A DNA stretch of 64,000 nucleotides from Merdimmobilis hominis (lineage in GTDB: Bacteria > Bacillota > Clostridia > Oscillospirales > Ruminococcaceae): the NCBI RefSeq assembly GCF_021109255.1, contig NZ_JAJODG010000001.1. One strand, written 5' to 3'. The notes below the pieces were generated by a model. That model had not been told where the DNA came from. It was given only the letters and a program-made list of their open reading frames with translations, and searched no databases. Made by a program: the position numbers and the translations under genes. Shown here piece after piece: positions 33,396-43,287 of the stretch. The stretch's first letter is position 1, and each line of letters opens with the position of its first letter.

Positions 33396-34742
33396 ATGGA
33401 ATCCTTTAAAGAAGTGTTTTCGCTGGTCAGCGATTACTGCAAAGGACCCGATGGCGTTACCGAAGTAGCCCATTCCCTTTGGATTAAGGATATCGAGCCG
33501 GTCAAGTTTGAGAACTCCACCGCCTACCTGCGGGTCAGTTCCCAATTTAAAAAGGAGATCATCGAGGAGAAATACCTCCCCCTCCTGTCCCGTGCCTTCG
33601 AGCATATCCTAGGCTTTAGTGTAAACATCAAAATCCTCTGCGACTCCGCCCCCAAACAGGAGCCGCCCGAGTCCGGCATGCTGTCCGGATATTCCCAAGA
33701 AGAGCTGGAGAAGAGCAGCCAAGGCGGCGATTATGAATACACCTTCTCCACCTTTATCGTGGGCCCCTCCAACAAATTTGCCCACGCGGCATCCCTGGCG
33801 GTGGCTGCAAACCCTGCCAATGCCTACAACCCCCTGTTCATCTACGGCGGGTCCGGGCTGGGCAAAACCCATCTACTGCTGGCCATCTGCGCAGAGATCA
33901 AAAAGAACAAGCCGGAAACCAACATCATCTACGCCAAGGGCGAGGAGTTCACCAACGAGCTGATCTACGCCATCACCACCGAGACCACCCGGGAATTCCA
34001 TGACAAATACCGCCTGGCTGATGTCTTGTTGGTGGACGACATCCAGTTTATCGGCGGCAAGGAGAGCACCCAGGAGGAGTTCTTCCACACCTTTGAGGCC
34101 CTCCACCAGGCAGGCAAACAGATTGTCCTGACCAGTGACCGCCCTCCCAAGGAGATTAAAACCCTAGAGGACCGGCTGCGCACCCGGTTTGAATGGGGCC
34201 TGCTGGCCGACATTCAGCCCCCGGATTTTGAAACCCGCATCGCCATCATCCGCCGCAAGGCCGAACTGATGGACATCCAAATCCCCGACGAGGTGGCCGA
34301 GTACATTGCCAACCGGCTGAAAAACAACATCCGCCAGCTGGAAGGCGCAGTGAAAAAGCTCAAGGCCTTTAAACTGCTGGCTGGCACCCCGCCGTCCATC
34401 CTCATTGCCCAAAACGCCATCCGGGATATTTTAAATGACAACCAGCCGGTGCCGGTCACCGTGGAGCGGATCATCTCGGAGGTGGGCCGCACTTATGGGG
34501 TATCCTCGGCAGACATCCGCTCCACCAAGCGGTCGGCCCAGATCTCCCAGGCCCGGCAGATCTCCATTTACATCGTCCGGGACATCACCCAGATGTCCAT
34601 GTCCTCTATCGGGGAGGAGTTCGGCGGCCGGGACCATTCCACCATCGTCTACGCCATCCAGCAGGTAGAAAAGAACATGAAACAGGATTCCCGCTACAAG
34701 GAGACAGTGGAGGACATCATCAAGAACATCCGCGACTCCTAA
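33396..34742 (+). CDS. dnaA: Chromosomal replication initiator DnaA
   Basis: A 448-aa AAA+ ATPase that melts oriC. Domain I lies at 1-85. The AAA+ core at about 110-320 has Walker A GGSGLGKTHLL and Walker B LLVDDIQFIGG. The domain IV helix-turn-helix carries the DnaA signature GGRDHSTIVYAIQQVE. GGAAGG lies upstream of the ATG. It is the first rightward gene; the genome switches coding strand here. Confidence 0.99.
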   Translation: MESFKEVFSLVSDYCKGPDGVTEVAHSLWIKDIEPVKFENSTAYLRVSSQFKKEIIEEKYLPLLSRAFEHILGFSVNIKILCDSAPKQEPPESGMLSGYSQEELEKSSQGGDYEYTFSTFIVGPSNKFAHAASLAVAANPANAYNPLFIYGGSGLGKTHLLLAICAEIKKNKPETNIIYAKGEEFTNELIYAITTETTREFHDKYRLADVLLVDDIQFIGGKESTQEEFFHTFEALHQAGKQIVLTSDRPPKEIKTLEDRLRTRFEWGLLADIQPPDFETRIAIIRRKAELMDIQIPDEVAEYIANRLKNNIRQLEGAVKKLKAFKLLAGTPPSILIAQNAIRDILNDNQPVPVTVERIISEVGRTYGVSSADIRSTKRSAQISQARQISIYIVRDITQMSMSSIGEEFGGRDHSTIVYAIQQVEKNMKQDSRYKETVEDIIKNIRDS

Positions 34743-34743
34743 C

Positions 34744-34773
34744 CTTCTCTTTCTTTTCCCAAAGAAAGAGAAG
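34744..34773 (+). terminator. Hairpin after dnaA
   Basis: CTTCTCTTTCTTT / AAAGAAAGAGAAG perfect inverted repeat with a 4-nt loop immediately after the stop. No long T-run follows on plus, so it may be an attenuator or mRNA-stabilising structure. Confidence 0.5.
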
Positions 34774-35396
34774 GCAGAAAGACCCCCCTTACCGGAAATA
34801 GAGATCAATCTGTTTCACTGGGGGAAAGCAATCCCTCCTTTCACTACAGGCGTGCAGATTCGGTTTAGACGAGGACTCTATTCCCGCCAAAGCAGCCTTT
34901 TCACCCCCGGAATTATACAGTCTGTATTGGTTTTACTGTCTCTTGCAAGATTTCCATCGCAAGTTGCAAAACCTGTTTAACCCTATTGAATTTTCGGCGC
35001 CGCGAACCTTTCTTTTTTGCGTATGATTATGCGTTTCTCACTTTCCACTTTTCCCCGTTTCCACGGCCCTATTTTCACCTTTTGGGAAGGTTGTGGTTCT
35101 CCACGGAATTCTCTACTTGTTTTCCACACTTTAAACAGAGTTTTCCACAACCCAGTGAAAAAGCGATGGCTGTTTCCACCTCTCCACAAATTCACCACCG
35201 CAGCCACTGGAAAGAGAACGCCTCTTTTTTCCTTTGATAAAGCAGGTTTGCGCGGTTGTCCACATCCCAACCGCCCCTACTACTACGACTAAAAATAGAG
35301 TTCTATCCTGATCTTGTTATGGGAGGGAAAGAACCGTTGTGAAAAACCAGCCGGGCAAAACCGGCAAAACAAATTGCAATTGAGGTGAATGAATCC
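34774..35396. other. Probable chromosomal origin oriC (dnaA-dnaN gap)
   Basis: This 620-nt gene-free stretch contains DnaA-box-like sequences on plus: TTCTCCACG near 35097, TTTTCCACA at 35120-35128 and 35141-35149, CTCTCCACA at 35180-35188 and TTGTCCACA at 35256-35264. A T-rich segment at about 35005-35055 could be the unwinding element. Flanking dnaA and dnaN and the strand switch support the call; initiation itself is not demonstrated. Confidence 0.75.
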
Positions 35397-36500
35397 ATGA
35401 ACATTCTCTGTGATAAGGCCCTCCTAGTACAGGCTGTCTCCAATGTATCCCGCGCAGTATCGGGCAAAACAACCCTCCCGGCCTTGGAGGGCATTTTGAT
35501 GGTGGCCAAGGGCGGCCAGGTCCAGCTGACTGGCTACGACCTAGAACTGGGCATTTCCACCCATCTGGAAGCCCAGGTCTTGGAGGAAGGAGAGATCGTC
35601 CTCTCCGCCAAGCTGCTGCTGGATATGATCCGCCGGATGCCTGGTGACCAGGTGGCCATTGAAAGCGATGCCAAACTGCTGACCCAGCTGAAAAGCGGGG
35701 TCACCGAATACACCATTTTGGGCATGCCTGCCACCGACTACCCGGAGCTTCCTTCGGTGACCGAAGGGTCCGCCATCCAGCTGCCCCAGACCACCTTGAA
35801 GTCGATGATCGACCAAACCTTGTTTGCGGTGGCAACCACCGATTCTAAACCAGTTCACACCGGTTCTATGTTCGACGTGGACGAAGAGGGGATCACCCTT
35901 GTTTCGGTGGATGGATACCGCCTGGCCCTGCGCTGGGAAAAGGTGAAAATCGGCCAGCCGATGAAGTTCATCGTCCCCGGCAAGACTTTGTCTGAGGTCT
36001 CTAAGCTTCTGGGGGATGAGGACACCCCCACCGAGCTGTTTATCTCCCGCAAACACATTGTGTTCAACATCAACGGATATAGCGTCATCTCCCGCTTGTT
36101 GGAGGGGGAATTTTTGGATTACCATGCCGCCATCCCTCAAAACAGCACCACTTCCGTAAAAATCCCCACCCGCAGCTTTATGGACTCCATTGAGCGAACC
36201 AGCCTGCTCATCTCCGACCGGCTCAAAAGCCCCCTGCGGGTTAAATTCACCCGCGATCTGATCAAAGTTTCCTGCTCTACCGCCATCGGCAAGGCCTACG
36301 ATGAGATCCCCTGCACCATGGAAGGCGGGGAGGTGGAGATGGGCTTTAACAACAAATACATCCTGGATGCCCTGAAGGCCTCCGGCTGTGATGAGGTGAA
36401 GCTGGAAATCAGCGGACCCCTCTCCCCCATGAAGGTGGTTCCCCCTGAGGGGGATCAGTTCCTGTTCCTGGTGCTGCCGGTACGGCTGAAGGCGGAATAA
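35397..36500 (+). CDS. dnaN: DNA polymerase III sliding clamp (beta subunit)
   Basis: A 367-aa clamp that encircles DNA and tethers polymerase. Three similar domains are recognisable, beginning at MNILCDKALLVQAVSNVSRAV, QLPQTTLKSMIDQTLFAVA and KIPTRSFMDSIERTSLL. It ends in the typical FLVLPVRL. ATG at 35397 with GAGGTGA 8 nt upstream is chosen over an upstream GTG. Confidence 0.98.
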   Translation: MNILCDKALLVQAVSNVSRAVSGKTTLPALEGILMVAKGGQVQLTGYDLELGISTHLEAQVLEEGEIVLSAKLLLDMIRRMPGDQVAIESDAKLLTQLKSGVTEYTILGMPATDYPELPSVTEGSAIQLPQTTLKSMIDQTLFAVATTDSKPVHTGSMFDVDEEGITLVSVDGYRLALRWEKVKIGQPMKFIVPGKTLSEVSKLLGDEDTPTELFISRKHIVFNINGYSVISRLLEGEFLDYHAAIPQNSTTSVKIPTRSFMDSIERTSLLISDRLKSPLRVKFTRDLIKVSCSTAIGKAYDEIPCTMEGGEVEMGFNNKYILDALKASGCDEVKLEISGPLSPMKVVPPEGDQFLFLVLPVRLKAE

Positions 36501-36522
36501 TTGACCATACAAGGAGGGCGCT

Positions 36523-36765
36523 ATGAGCGAGCAAAAGGAAACGATCCGGGAAACCGTTGAGATCTCCACCGAGTTTATCAAACTGGATTCCTTTTTAAAA
36601 TTTGCCGGCATGCTGGAAACCGGGGGCCAGGCCAAGGAAGTGGTTCAGGCCGGCCTGGTTTCGGTCAATGGGGAAATCTGCACCATGCGGGGCAAGAAGA
36701 TCCGCCCCGGGGACATTATAGAGGTGGAGCATTACCGGCTGGAGGTCGTCAGGCGTGCGGATTGA
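36523..36765 (+). CDS. yaaA: S4-domain RNA-binding protein YaaA
   Basis: An 80-aa protein carrying an S4 RNA-binding fold (FLKFAGMLETGGQAKEVVQAG through RPGDIIEVEH). YaaA/RlbA is a conserved dnaN-recF neighbour thought to work in ribosome assembly. AAGGAGG lies 6 nt before the ATG. Its 3' end overlaps the recF start by 11 nt. Confidence 0.93.
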   Translation: MSEQKETIRETVEISTEFIKLDSFLKFAGMLETGGQAKEVVQAGLVSVNGEICTMRGKKIRPGDIIEVEHYRLEVVRRAD

Positions 36766-37906
36766 TCGCCTCACCCTCACCGGCTTTCGCAACATCGGGG
36801 AGATGGAGCTTTCCCCCTGCCCCGGGGTCAATGTGATCTACGGGGACAATGCCCAGGGTAAAACCAATTTAATGGAGGCCATCTACCTGTTCACCGGGGC
36901 CAAAAGCTTCCGAGGGGCGAAGGACAGGGAGATGGTGGGCTTGGGGAAGGAAAAAACCCAGCTTCAGATGGAGTTTTTCGGCGAAGGCCGCCCCCAGACC
37001 GCCCAGCTTTCCCTGGCCCCCAAAAAGTCGGTTCACCTCAATGAGATTCTGCTGGACAGCAGCACCAAACTGGCCGGCCAGTTTACCGCTGTGGTTTTTT
37101 CCCCCAGCCATCTGTCCCTCATCCAGGACGGCCCCCAGGAGAGGCGGCGGTTTTTGGACACCACCATCTGTCAGTTGAAGCCCAAATACATCCGGGTGCT
37201 CAATGACTACAGCCGGGTATTGGCCCAGCGAAACAGCCTTCTCAAAGACGTGGCTTTCAGCTCCTACCTGCTGGATACCCTGGACATCTGGGACCAGCAC
37301 TTAGTAAGGCTGTCGGCCACCATCACCCGGACGCGGTACACCTATCTGGAGAAGCTTAAACAGCTGGCCGGGGAGGTGTATAAGGGTATTTCCCGGGAAA
37401 AAGAGGAATTCAGCCTGCGGTACCTGTCCAAAGCCTGCCCAGATCTTGCCGACCTCTCTGCCCCCGGGCTGGAAGAGGCTATCGCCGAGGCGGTGCGCAA
37501 AGCCCGCCGGGAGGACCTGAAGGCGGGCAGCACCACAGTGGGGGCCCACCGGGACGACCTGGAAATCTCCATCAATGGGATGAACGTCCGCACCTACGGC
37601 TCCCAGGGGCAGCAGCGAAGCGCCGTATTGGCCCTCAAGCTGTCCGAGTGCGGGATGATCCGCCAGCTCACTGGGGAGGAGCCTGTGGTCCTCCTGGACG
37701 ATGTGATGAGCGAGCTGGATGAGAGCCGGCGGGAATACCTGCTCAACCATATGGGCGACCGGCAGATCTTCATCACCTGCTGCGACCCCAACTACTTCCG
37801 CCACCTGGAAGATGGGAAAAGCTTTCATATACAGGGGGGCGCCATCTATAAGGTGGAAGAATACGGCCGCCCCCAGAAGGAGGAAAATCCATGTATCTCC
37901 ATTTAG
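36755..37906 (+). CDS. recF: DNA replication and repair protein RecF
   Basis: A 383-aa SMC-like ATPase that helps RecA load at gaps. Walker A is YGDNAQGKTNLMEAIY. The signature is YGSQGQQRSAVLALKL, and Walker B is VVLLDDVMSELD. The start is GTG at 36755 (MRIDRLTLTGF), with GGAGG upstream and the frame overlapping yaaA. A palindrome at 37388-37401 resembles a Noc binding site. Confidence 0.97.
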   Translation: MRIDRLTLTGFRNIGEMELSPCPGVNVIYGDNAQGKTNLMEAIYLFTGAKSFRGAKDREMVGLGKEKTQLQMEFFGEGRPQTAQLSLAPKKSVHLNEILLDSSTKLAGQFTAVVFSPSHLSLIQDGPQERRRFLDTTICQLKPKYIRVLNDYSRVLAQRNSLLKDVAFSSYLLDTLDIWDQHLVRLSATITRTRYTYLEKLKQLAGEVYKGISREKEEFSLRYLSKACPDLADLSAPGLEEAIAEAVRKARREDLKAGSTTVGAHRDDLEISINGMNVRTYGSQGQQRSAVLALKLSECGMIRQLTGEEPVVLLDDVMSELDESRREYLLNHMGDRQIFITCCDPNYFRHLEDGKSFHIQGGAIYKVEEYGRPQKEENPCISI

Positions 37907-38160
37907 GACAGGATACGGTAGTGCGCACCAGTGACATCATCGCCATATTTGACCTGGAAAACGCCTCCATCGCCAAATCCACAAAAGGGTACCTGGCCTC
38001 CGCCCAAAAAAACGGGATGGTGGTCAACGTGTCCACTGAACTTCCAAAATCCTTTGTTGTCTGCACCGAAAACGGCAGGACAAAGGTTTACATTTCCCAG
38101 ATATCGTCGTCTACTTTAAAAAAACGCACCGGCTTTATCGCGGATATTGCCAATGTGTAG
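37891..38160 (+). CDS. remB: RemB-like regulator (DUF370)
   Basis: An 89-aa RemA/RemB-family protein (YaaB position) starting MYLHLGQDTVVRTSDIIAIF. RemA is a DNA-binding regulator of biofilm matrix genes in Bacillus; RemB is its paralog encoded between recF and gyrB, as here. It overlaps recF by 16 nt, with AAGGAGGAAAA before the ATG. Confidence 0.9.
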   Translation: MYLHLGQDTVVRTSDIIAIFDLENASIAKSTKGYLASAQKNGMVVNVSTELPKSFVVCTENGRTKVYISQISSSTLKKRTGFIADIANV

Positions 38161-38200
38161 CCATAGGGGCACACAGACTTTAACGCAAGGAGAGTTTACC

Positions 38201-40132
38201 GTGCAGAACACACCACAAACCGAAACATATGATGAAAACCAAATCCAGGTGCTGGAAGGGCTGGAGGCTGTCCGCAAACGGCCCGGCATGTACATCGGCT
38301 CCACCAGCACCCGGGGCCTGCATCATCTGGTCTATGAAATTGTAGACAACTCTATAGACGAGGCGCTTGCTGGCTACTGCACCGACATCAAGGTGGAAAT
38401 CCTCCCGGGGGAGGTCATCCGGGTCACCGACAACGGCCGCGGCATCCCGGTGGGCATCCAGCACCAGCAGGGCATCCCTGCGGTGACGGTGGTATTCACC
38501 ATCCTCCACGCAGGCGGCAAGTTCGGCGGTGGCGGATACAAGGTCGCCGGCGGCCTCCACGGCGTGGGCGCTTCGGTGGTCAACGCCCTGTCGGAGTGGC
38601 TGGAAGTCCGGGTGTTCGACGGGTCCCACATCCACTACCAGCGCTTTGAGCGGGGCAAGATCATCTGCGACCTGAAGGTCGTCGGGGAGACCGACAAAAC
38701 CGGCACTGAGGTCACCTTCAAGCCGGACGCTCAGATCTTTGACGACACCGTCTTTGACCGTGAGACCTTGGAGACCCGGCTGCGGGAGCAGGCGTTCCTC
38801 AACGCCGGCCTCAACATCATCCTGGAGGACAGCCGCAGCGGGGAGCCGGTAGTGCAGAAGATGCACTACGAAGGCGGCATCCGCAGCTTTGTGGAGCATA
38901 TCCACCAGCGCAAAGGGCTGGAGGTCCTCCATGACGGGGTCATCTACATCAGCGGCCAGAGCGGCGACAGCCTGGCGGAAGTCGCTATGCAGTACAACGA
39001 CAGCTACAACGAGCTGATCCTGTCTTTTGCTAACAACATCAACACCACCGAGGGCGGTACCCATGAGGTGGGCTTTAAAAACGCCCTCACCCGGGTGATG
39101 AACGACTACGCCCGCAAGTTTGGTATCCTCAAAGAGGCGGACAAAAACCTGACCGGCGACGATGTTCGGGAGGGCTTGACCGCCATTATCTCGGTCAAAT
39201 TGACCGACGCCCAATTTGAAGGACAGACCAAAACCAAGCTGGGCAACAGTGAGATCCGCCCCTTGGTGGACAACATGGTCTATGAAAAGCTGACCACTTA
39301 TTTTGAAGAAAACCCAGCTGTGGCGCGGGCTATTTTGGATAAATCCCTCAATGCGGCCAAAGCCCGGGAAGCCGCCCGCCGCGCCCGGGAGCTGACCCGC
39401 CGCAAATCCGCCCTGGAGACCGCCTCTCTGCCCGGCAAGCTGGCGGATTGCTCTGAGCGGGACATTGAACAGACGGAAATTTACATCGTAGAGGGCGACT
39501 CGGCAGGCGGTTCGGCCAAATCCGGCCGGGACCGCCGGTTCCAGGCCATCCTTCCCCTGTGGGGCAAGATGCTCAACGTGGAGAAAGCCCGTCTGGACCG
39601 GGTGTACGGAAACGACAAGCTGATGCCGGTGGTCACCGCTTTGGGATGCGGCATCGGGGATGAATTTGACATCTCCAAGCTGCGGTATGGCAAGGTAATC
39701 ATCATGGCCGATGCCGATGTGGACGGTTCCCACATCCGCACTTTGTTGCTCACCTTCTTCTTCCGGTTCATGCGTCCCCTCATTGAAGAGGGCCATGTGT
39801 ACATTGCCCAGCCCCCCCTGTTCAAAGTTTCCCGGGGCAAGCAGGTGCGCTATGCCTACGATGAAAAACAGCGGGATCAATACATCGCGGAGCTTTACCC
39901 CGATGGCACCACCAAGTCCGACGTGCAGCGGTACAAGGGCCTTGGTGAGATGGACCCGGAACAGCTGTGGGAGACCACCATGAACCCGGAGAACCGCACC
40001 ATGCTCCGGGTGGAGATGGCCGACGCCATGAAGGCGGACGAGATTTTCACCATCCTTATGGGTGAAAAGGTCGCCCCCCGGCGGGAGTTTATCGAAACCA
40101 ATGCCAAATATGTGCAGAACCTGGATATTTAG
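38201..40132 (+). CDS. gyrB: DNA gyrase subunit B
   Basis: A 643-aa ATPase subunit of gyrase. The GHKL ATP site is in YEIVDNSIDEALAGY and DNGRGIPVG. VGASVVNALSEWLEV lies in the same domain, and the Toprim domain has EGDSAGGSAKSGRDRRFQA and MADADVDGSHIRTLL. The C-terminus ends ANAKYVQNLDI-like (NAKYVQNLDI). GTG start at 38201 is supported by AAGGAGAG 8 nt upstream. Confidence 0.99.
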   Translation: MQNTPQTETYDENQIQVLEGLEAVRKRPGMYIGSTSTRGLHHLVYEIVDNSIDEALAGYCTDIKVEILPGEVIRVTDNGRGIPVGIQHQQGIPAVTVVFTILHAGGKFGGGGYKVAGGLHGVGASVVNALSEWLEVRVFDGSHIHYQRFERGKIICDLKVVGETDKTGTEVTFKPDAQIFDDTVFDRETLETRLREQAFLNAGLNIILEDSRSGEPVVQKMHYEGGIRSFVEHIHQRKGLEVLHDGVIYISGQSGDSLAEVAMQYNDSYNELILSFANNINTTEGGTHEVGFKNALTRVMNDYARKFGILKEADKNLTGDDVREGLTAIISVKLTDAQFEGQTKTKLGNSEIRPLVDNMVYEKLTTYFEENPAVARAILDKSLNAAKAREAARRARELTRRKSALETASLPGKLADCSERDIEQTEIYIVEGDSAGGSAKSGRDRRFQAILPLWGKMLNVEKARLDRVYGNDKLMPVVTALGCGIGDEFDISKLRYGKVIIMADADVDGSHIRTLLLTFFFRFMRPLIEEGHVYIAQPPLFKVSRGKQVRYAYDEKQRDQYIAELYPDGTTKSDVQRYKGLGEMDPEQLWETTMNPENRTMLRVEMADAMKADEIFTILMGEKVAPRREFIETNAKYVQNLDI

Positions 40133-40147
40133 CGGGGCGGTGACAGA

Positions 40148-40720
40148 ATGGACGAACAAAAAAAGCCTATTTTAACCCTGGAATATACCATACAGCCGGA
40201 GGAGTACCTCCACTTCAACCAGTATTTTGCCAAGGAGAATTTCCAGGCGAAGAAGAACAAAACCACTTTGGTGGGCGCCATTGAAACGGTGGTGGCTCTG
40301 ATCCTTCTGTATGCCACCGCCACTGGGGAGGGCCAGTACCGCTTGATGCTGATCCTCCTCTCGGCGGCGCTAGTGGCCTTTGGCCTGTACAGCATGCTGT
40401 TTTACACCGTCATTTTTCCCTGGTCCTTGAAAAACGCTGCCCGGAAGAACTATGAAAAAAGCGACTATCTCAAAAACCCCATCCGGCAGGATTTTTACCC
40501 CGATTCGCTGGTGGAGACCAGCCAAGGGGTGGAAAACCGCTTTTACTGGAACGAGGTCTCGGAGATCCGGGAGACCCCTATTCTCTTCATGCTGATTTTG
40601 GAAGAGAAGCGGACCATTTTGATCCCAAAATCCGGCCTGGGCGACCAGATCTACGAGCTGGATGAATGTCTCAAACTGATTGAGCAGAAATATGGCAAAC
40701 AACGGATTGTCAGCCAATAA
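40148..40720 (+). CDS. YcxB-like membrane protein between gyrB and gyrA
   Basis: A 190-aa protein with two adjacent membrane spans (about 42-58 and 62-88) and a C-terminal soluble part resembling the YcxB-like domain (EVSEIRETPILFMLILEEKRTILIPK). It starts 15 nt after gyrB. Function is unknown. Placement between gyrB and gyrA suggests it uses the gyrase transcript rather than sharing its function. Confidence 0.75.
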   Translation: MDEQKKPILTLEYTIQPEEYLHFNQYFAKENFQAKKNKTTLVGAIETVVALILLYATATGEGQYRLMLILLSAALVAFGLYSMLFYTVIFPWSLKNAARKNYEKSDYLKNPIRQDFYPDSLVETSQGVENRFYWNEVSEIRETPILFMLILEEKRTILIPKSGLGDQIYELDECLKLIEQKYGKQRIVSQ

Positions 40721-40781
40721 ACCGGGCCTCCTACCGCAACGGCAAGCAAGGCCAATTGGAAATAAAGGGTGAAAAGAAACA

Positions 40782-43280
40782 ATGTTTAGTGACGCATCAA
40801 CTGTAATCAATGTGGACATCGAGAACGAGATGAAAAAAAGTTTTCTCGATTATTCCATGTCGGTCATCGTCAGCCGTGCGCTGCCCGATGTCCGGGATGG
40901 CTTGAAGCCGGTCCACCGCCGCATCCTCTACACGCTGTATGAAAATGGCCTGGGGCCGGATAAGGCCTACCGCAAATGCGCCGACACCGTCGGTTCGGTG
41001 CTGGGCCGGTACCATCCCCACGGCGATGCATCGGTCTATGACGCTATGGTCCGCCTGGCCCAGGATTTTTCCATGCGCTACCCCCTGGTGGACGGCCATG
41101 GAAACTTCGGTTCGGTGGACGGCGACCCGGCAGCTGCCTACCGGTATACCGAATCCCGGATGAGCCGGATCTCCACCTCCATGCTCACCGATATTGACAA
41201 AGACACTGTCGATTTTACCTCCAACTACGATGACCGCCTGAAGGAGCCGGTGGTCCTCCCTTCCCGCTACCCCAACCTTCTGGTCAACGGCTCCACCGGC
41301 ATCGCTGTGGGCATGGCCACCAACATCCCCCCACACAACCTGGGGGAGGTCATTGACGGGGTCTGCTGCCTCATCGACAACCCGGACGCCACCCTGGAAG
41401 AGCTGATGGAGCACATCAAAGGCCCGGATTTCCCCACCGGCGGCGTCATCATGGGCCGCAGCGGCATCCGGGCGGCTTATGCCACCGGTCGGGGCAAGAT
41501 CACCCTGCGGGCAAAAACCGAGATTGAGGAGCACAAAAACGGCCGGGAGCGGATTGTGGTTCACGAGATCCCTTACATGGTCAACAAAGCCCGCCTCATC
41601 GAAAACATCGCCGACCTGGTCAAGGATAAACGGGTGGATCAGATCAGCGACCTGCGGGATGAATCCGACCGGGACGGCATGCGGATCGTCATTGAGCTGA
41701 AGAAGGACGCCAACGCCCAGGTGGTGCTGAACCAATTGTTCAGCTACACCCAGCTCCAGGATACGGTTGGTGTCATCATGCTGGCGCTGGTGGACGGCCA
41801 GCCCAAGGTCATGGGCCTCAAGGAGATCCTCTCCCACTATATCCAATTCCAGGAGCAGGTCATCGCCCGCCGCACCCAGTTTGACCTGCGCAAAGCAGAG
41901 GAGCGTTCCCACATCCTGGAGGGCATGAAGCTGGTCTGCGACCACACCGATGAGGTCATCGAAATCATCCGCCACTCCAAGGATCAGCCCGATGCCAAGG
42001 TCAATTTGATGGAGCGGTTCGGCATCACCGATGTCCAGGCCACCGCCATCGTCTCCATGCGCCTTGGGCAGCTGTCCGGTATGGAGCGGATCAAGATTGA
42101 GACCGAATTGGACGGCCTTTATGCCAAGATCGCGGAACTGCAGGCCATTTTGGCCGACGAAGGCAAGCTGCTTGCCATTGTCAAAGAGGAGATCCAGGTG
42201 ATCCGGCAGAAATACGCCGACCCCCGCCGCACCGAGATCCAGATGGTAAGCGGCGAGGTGGATATTGAGGACCTGATCCCAGTGGAAGACTGCGTGGTCA
42301 CCCTGACCCACTTCGGCTACATCAAGCGCCAGCCAGTGGACACCTACAAGACCCAGCGCCGCGGCGGCCGGGGCATCTCCGGCATGGCCCGCCGGGAGGA
42401 GGACTTTGTGGAGGAGCTGTTCATCTGCTCCACCCACGACTACATCATGTTCTTCAGCAACCGGGGACGGGTCTACCGCCTCAAGGGGTATGAAATTGCA
42501 GAAAGCTCCCGCGCCTCCAAAGGCATCAATATGATCAACCTCCTCCCCTTGGAGAAGGATGAGAAGATCACCTCCATGATCCGCATGTCCGAATTTGAGG
42601 AGGACAGCTTCCTGGTGATGGTCACCAAGCAAGGCGTCATCAAGCGGACCGAGACAAGCAGTTACCGCAACGTCCGCAAAGGCGGCCTCATCGCCATCAA
42701 CCTGGACGAAGGGGATGAACTGGCCTGGGTCCGCCAGACCGACGGCCAGAGCCAGCTGATCGTGGCCACCAAGAACGGCATGGCCATCCGCTTTGAGGAG
42801 CAGGATGCCCGCGCCTTGGGCCGCACTGCCCGCGGTGTGAAGGCCATCACCTTGGAAGAAGGGGATGAAGTGGTAGGCATGGCAGTGGTCAACGAAGGGG
42901 AATACCTGCTCACTGTCAGCGAAAACGGCCAGGGAAGAAAGACCTTCCCCGATGAATACCGCATCCAAAGCCGTGGAGGCAAGGGAATCCGCAATTACTA
43001 CACCGACAAAAACGGCCCTGTGGCCGGGGTGCTCATGGTCAACGATGAGGATGACATCTTTGTCATCAGCGAAGACGGCGTCATCATCCGGACCAATGTG
43101 GCGGAGATCGCCCAGCAGTCCCGGTATGGCGGCGGCGTGCGGGTGATGCGCATCCAGGAGGACAACAAGGTTGTCGCCTTGGCCCGTGCCCCCAAAGAGG
43201 TGGACTCCGCCGAGGAGGCTGAACCCCAGGAGGCCGAAGGGGAATCCCCCGCTGCCCAAGAACCTTCCACAGAGGAATAA
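40782..43280 (+). CDS. gyrA: DNA gyrase subunit A
   Basis: An 832-aa breakage-reunion subunit. The catalytic tyrosine is Y122 in AAAYRYTES. The GyrA box reads QRRGGRGISG, and beta-pinwheel blades follow to an acidic tail (EEAEPQEAEG). At the quinolone-determining position equal to E. coli Ser83 the sequence has Ala (HPHGDASVYDAM). GGGTGAAAAG precedes the ATG; a terminator follows. Confidence 0.99.
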   Translation: MFSDASTVINVDIENEMKKSFLDYSMSVIVSRALPDVRDGLKPVHRRILYTLYENGLGPDKAYRKCADTVGSVLGRYHPHGDASVYDAMVRLAQDFSMRYPLVDGHGNFGSVDGDPAAAYRYTESRMSRISTSMLTDIDKDTVDFTSNYDDRLKEPVVLPSRYPNLLVNGSTGIAVGMATNIPPHNLGEVIDGVCCLIDNPDATLEELMEHIKGPDFPTGGVIMGRSGIRAAYATGRGKITLRAKTEIEEHKNGRERIVVHEIPYMVNKARLIENIADLVKDKRVDQISDLRDESDRDGMRIVIELKKDANAQVVLNQLFSYTQLQDTVGVIMLALVDGQPKVMGLKEILSHYIQFQEQVIARRTQFDLRKAEERSHILEGMKLVCDHTDEVIEIIRHSKDQPDAKVNLMERFGITDVQATAIVSMRLGQLSGMERIKIETELDGLYAKIAELQAILADEGKLLAIVKEEIQVIRQKYADPRRTEIQMVSGEVDIEDLIPVEDCVVTLTHFGYIKRQPVDTYKTQRRGGRGISGMARREEDFVEELFICSTHDYIMFFSNRGRVYRLKGYEIAESSRASKGINMINLLPLEKDEKITSMIRMSEFEEDSFLVMVTKQGVIKRTETSSYRNVRKGGLIAINLDEGDELAWVRQTDGQSQLIVATKNGMAIRFEEQDARALGRTARGVKAITLEEGDEVVGMAVVNEGEYLLTVSENGQGRKTFPDEYRIQSRGGKGIRNYYTDKNGPVAGVLMVNDEDDIFVISEDGVIIRTNVAEIAQQSRYGGGVRVMRIQEDNKVVALARAPKEVDSAEEAEPQEAEGESPAAQEPSTEE

Positions 43281-43287
43281 CCAAAGC

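Noticed and set aside
34808..34823. Third parS-like site after dnaA
   Set aside because: TGTTTCACTGGG matches only one half of the palindrome.
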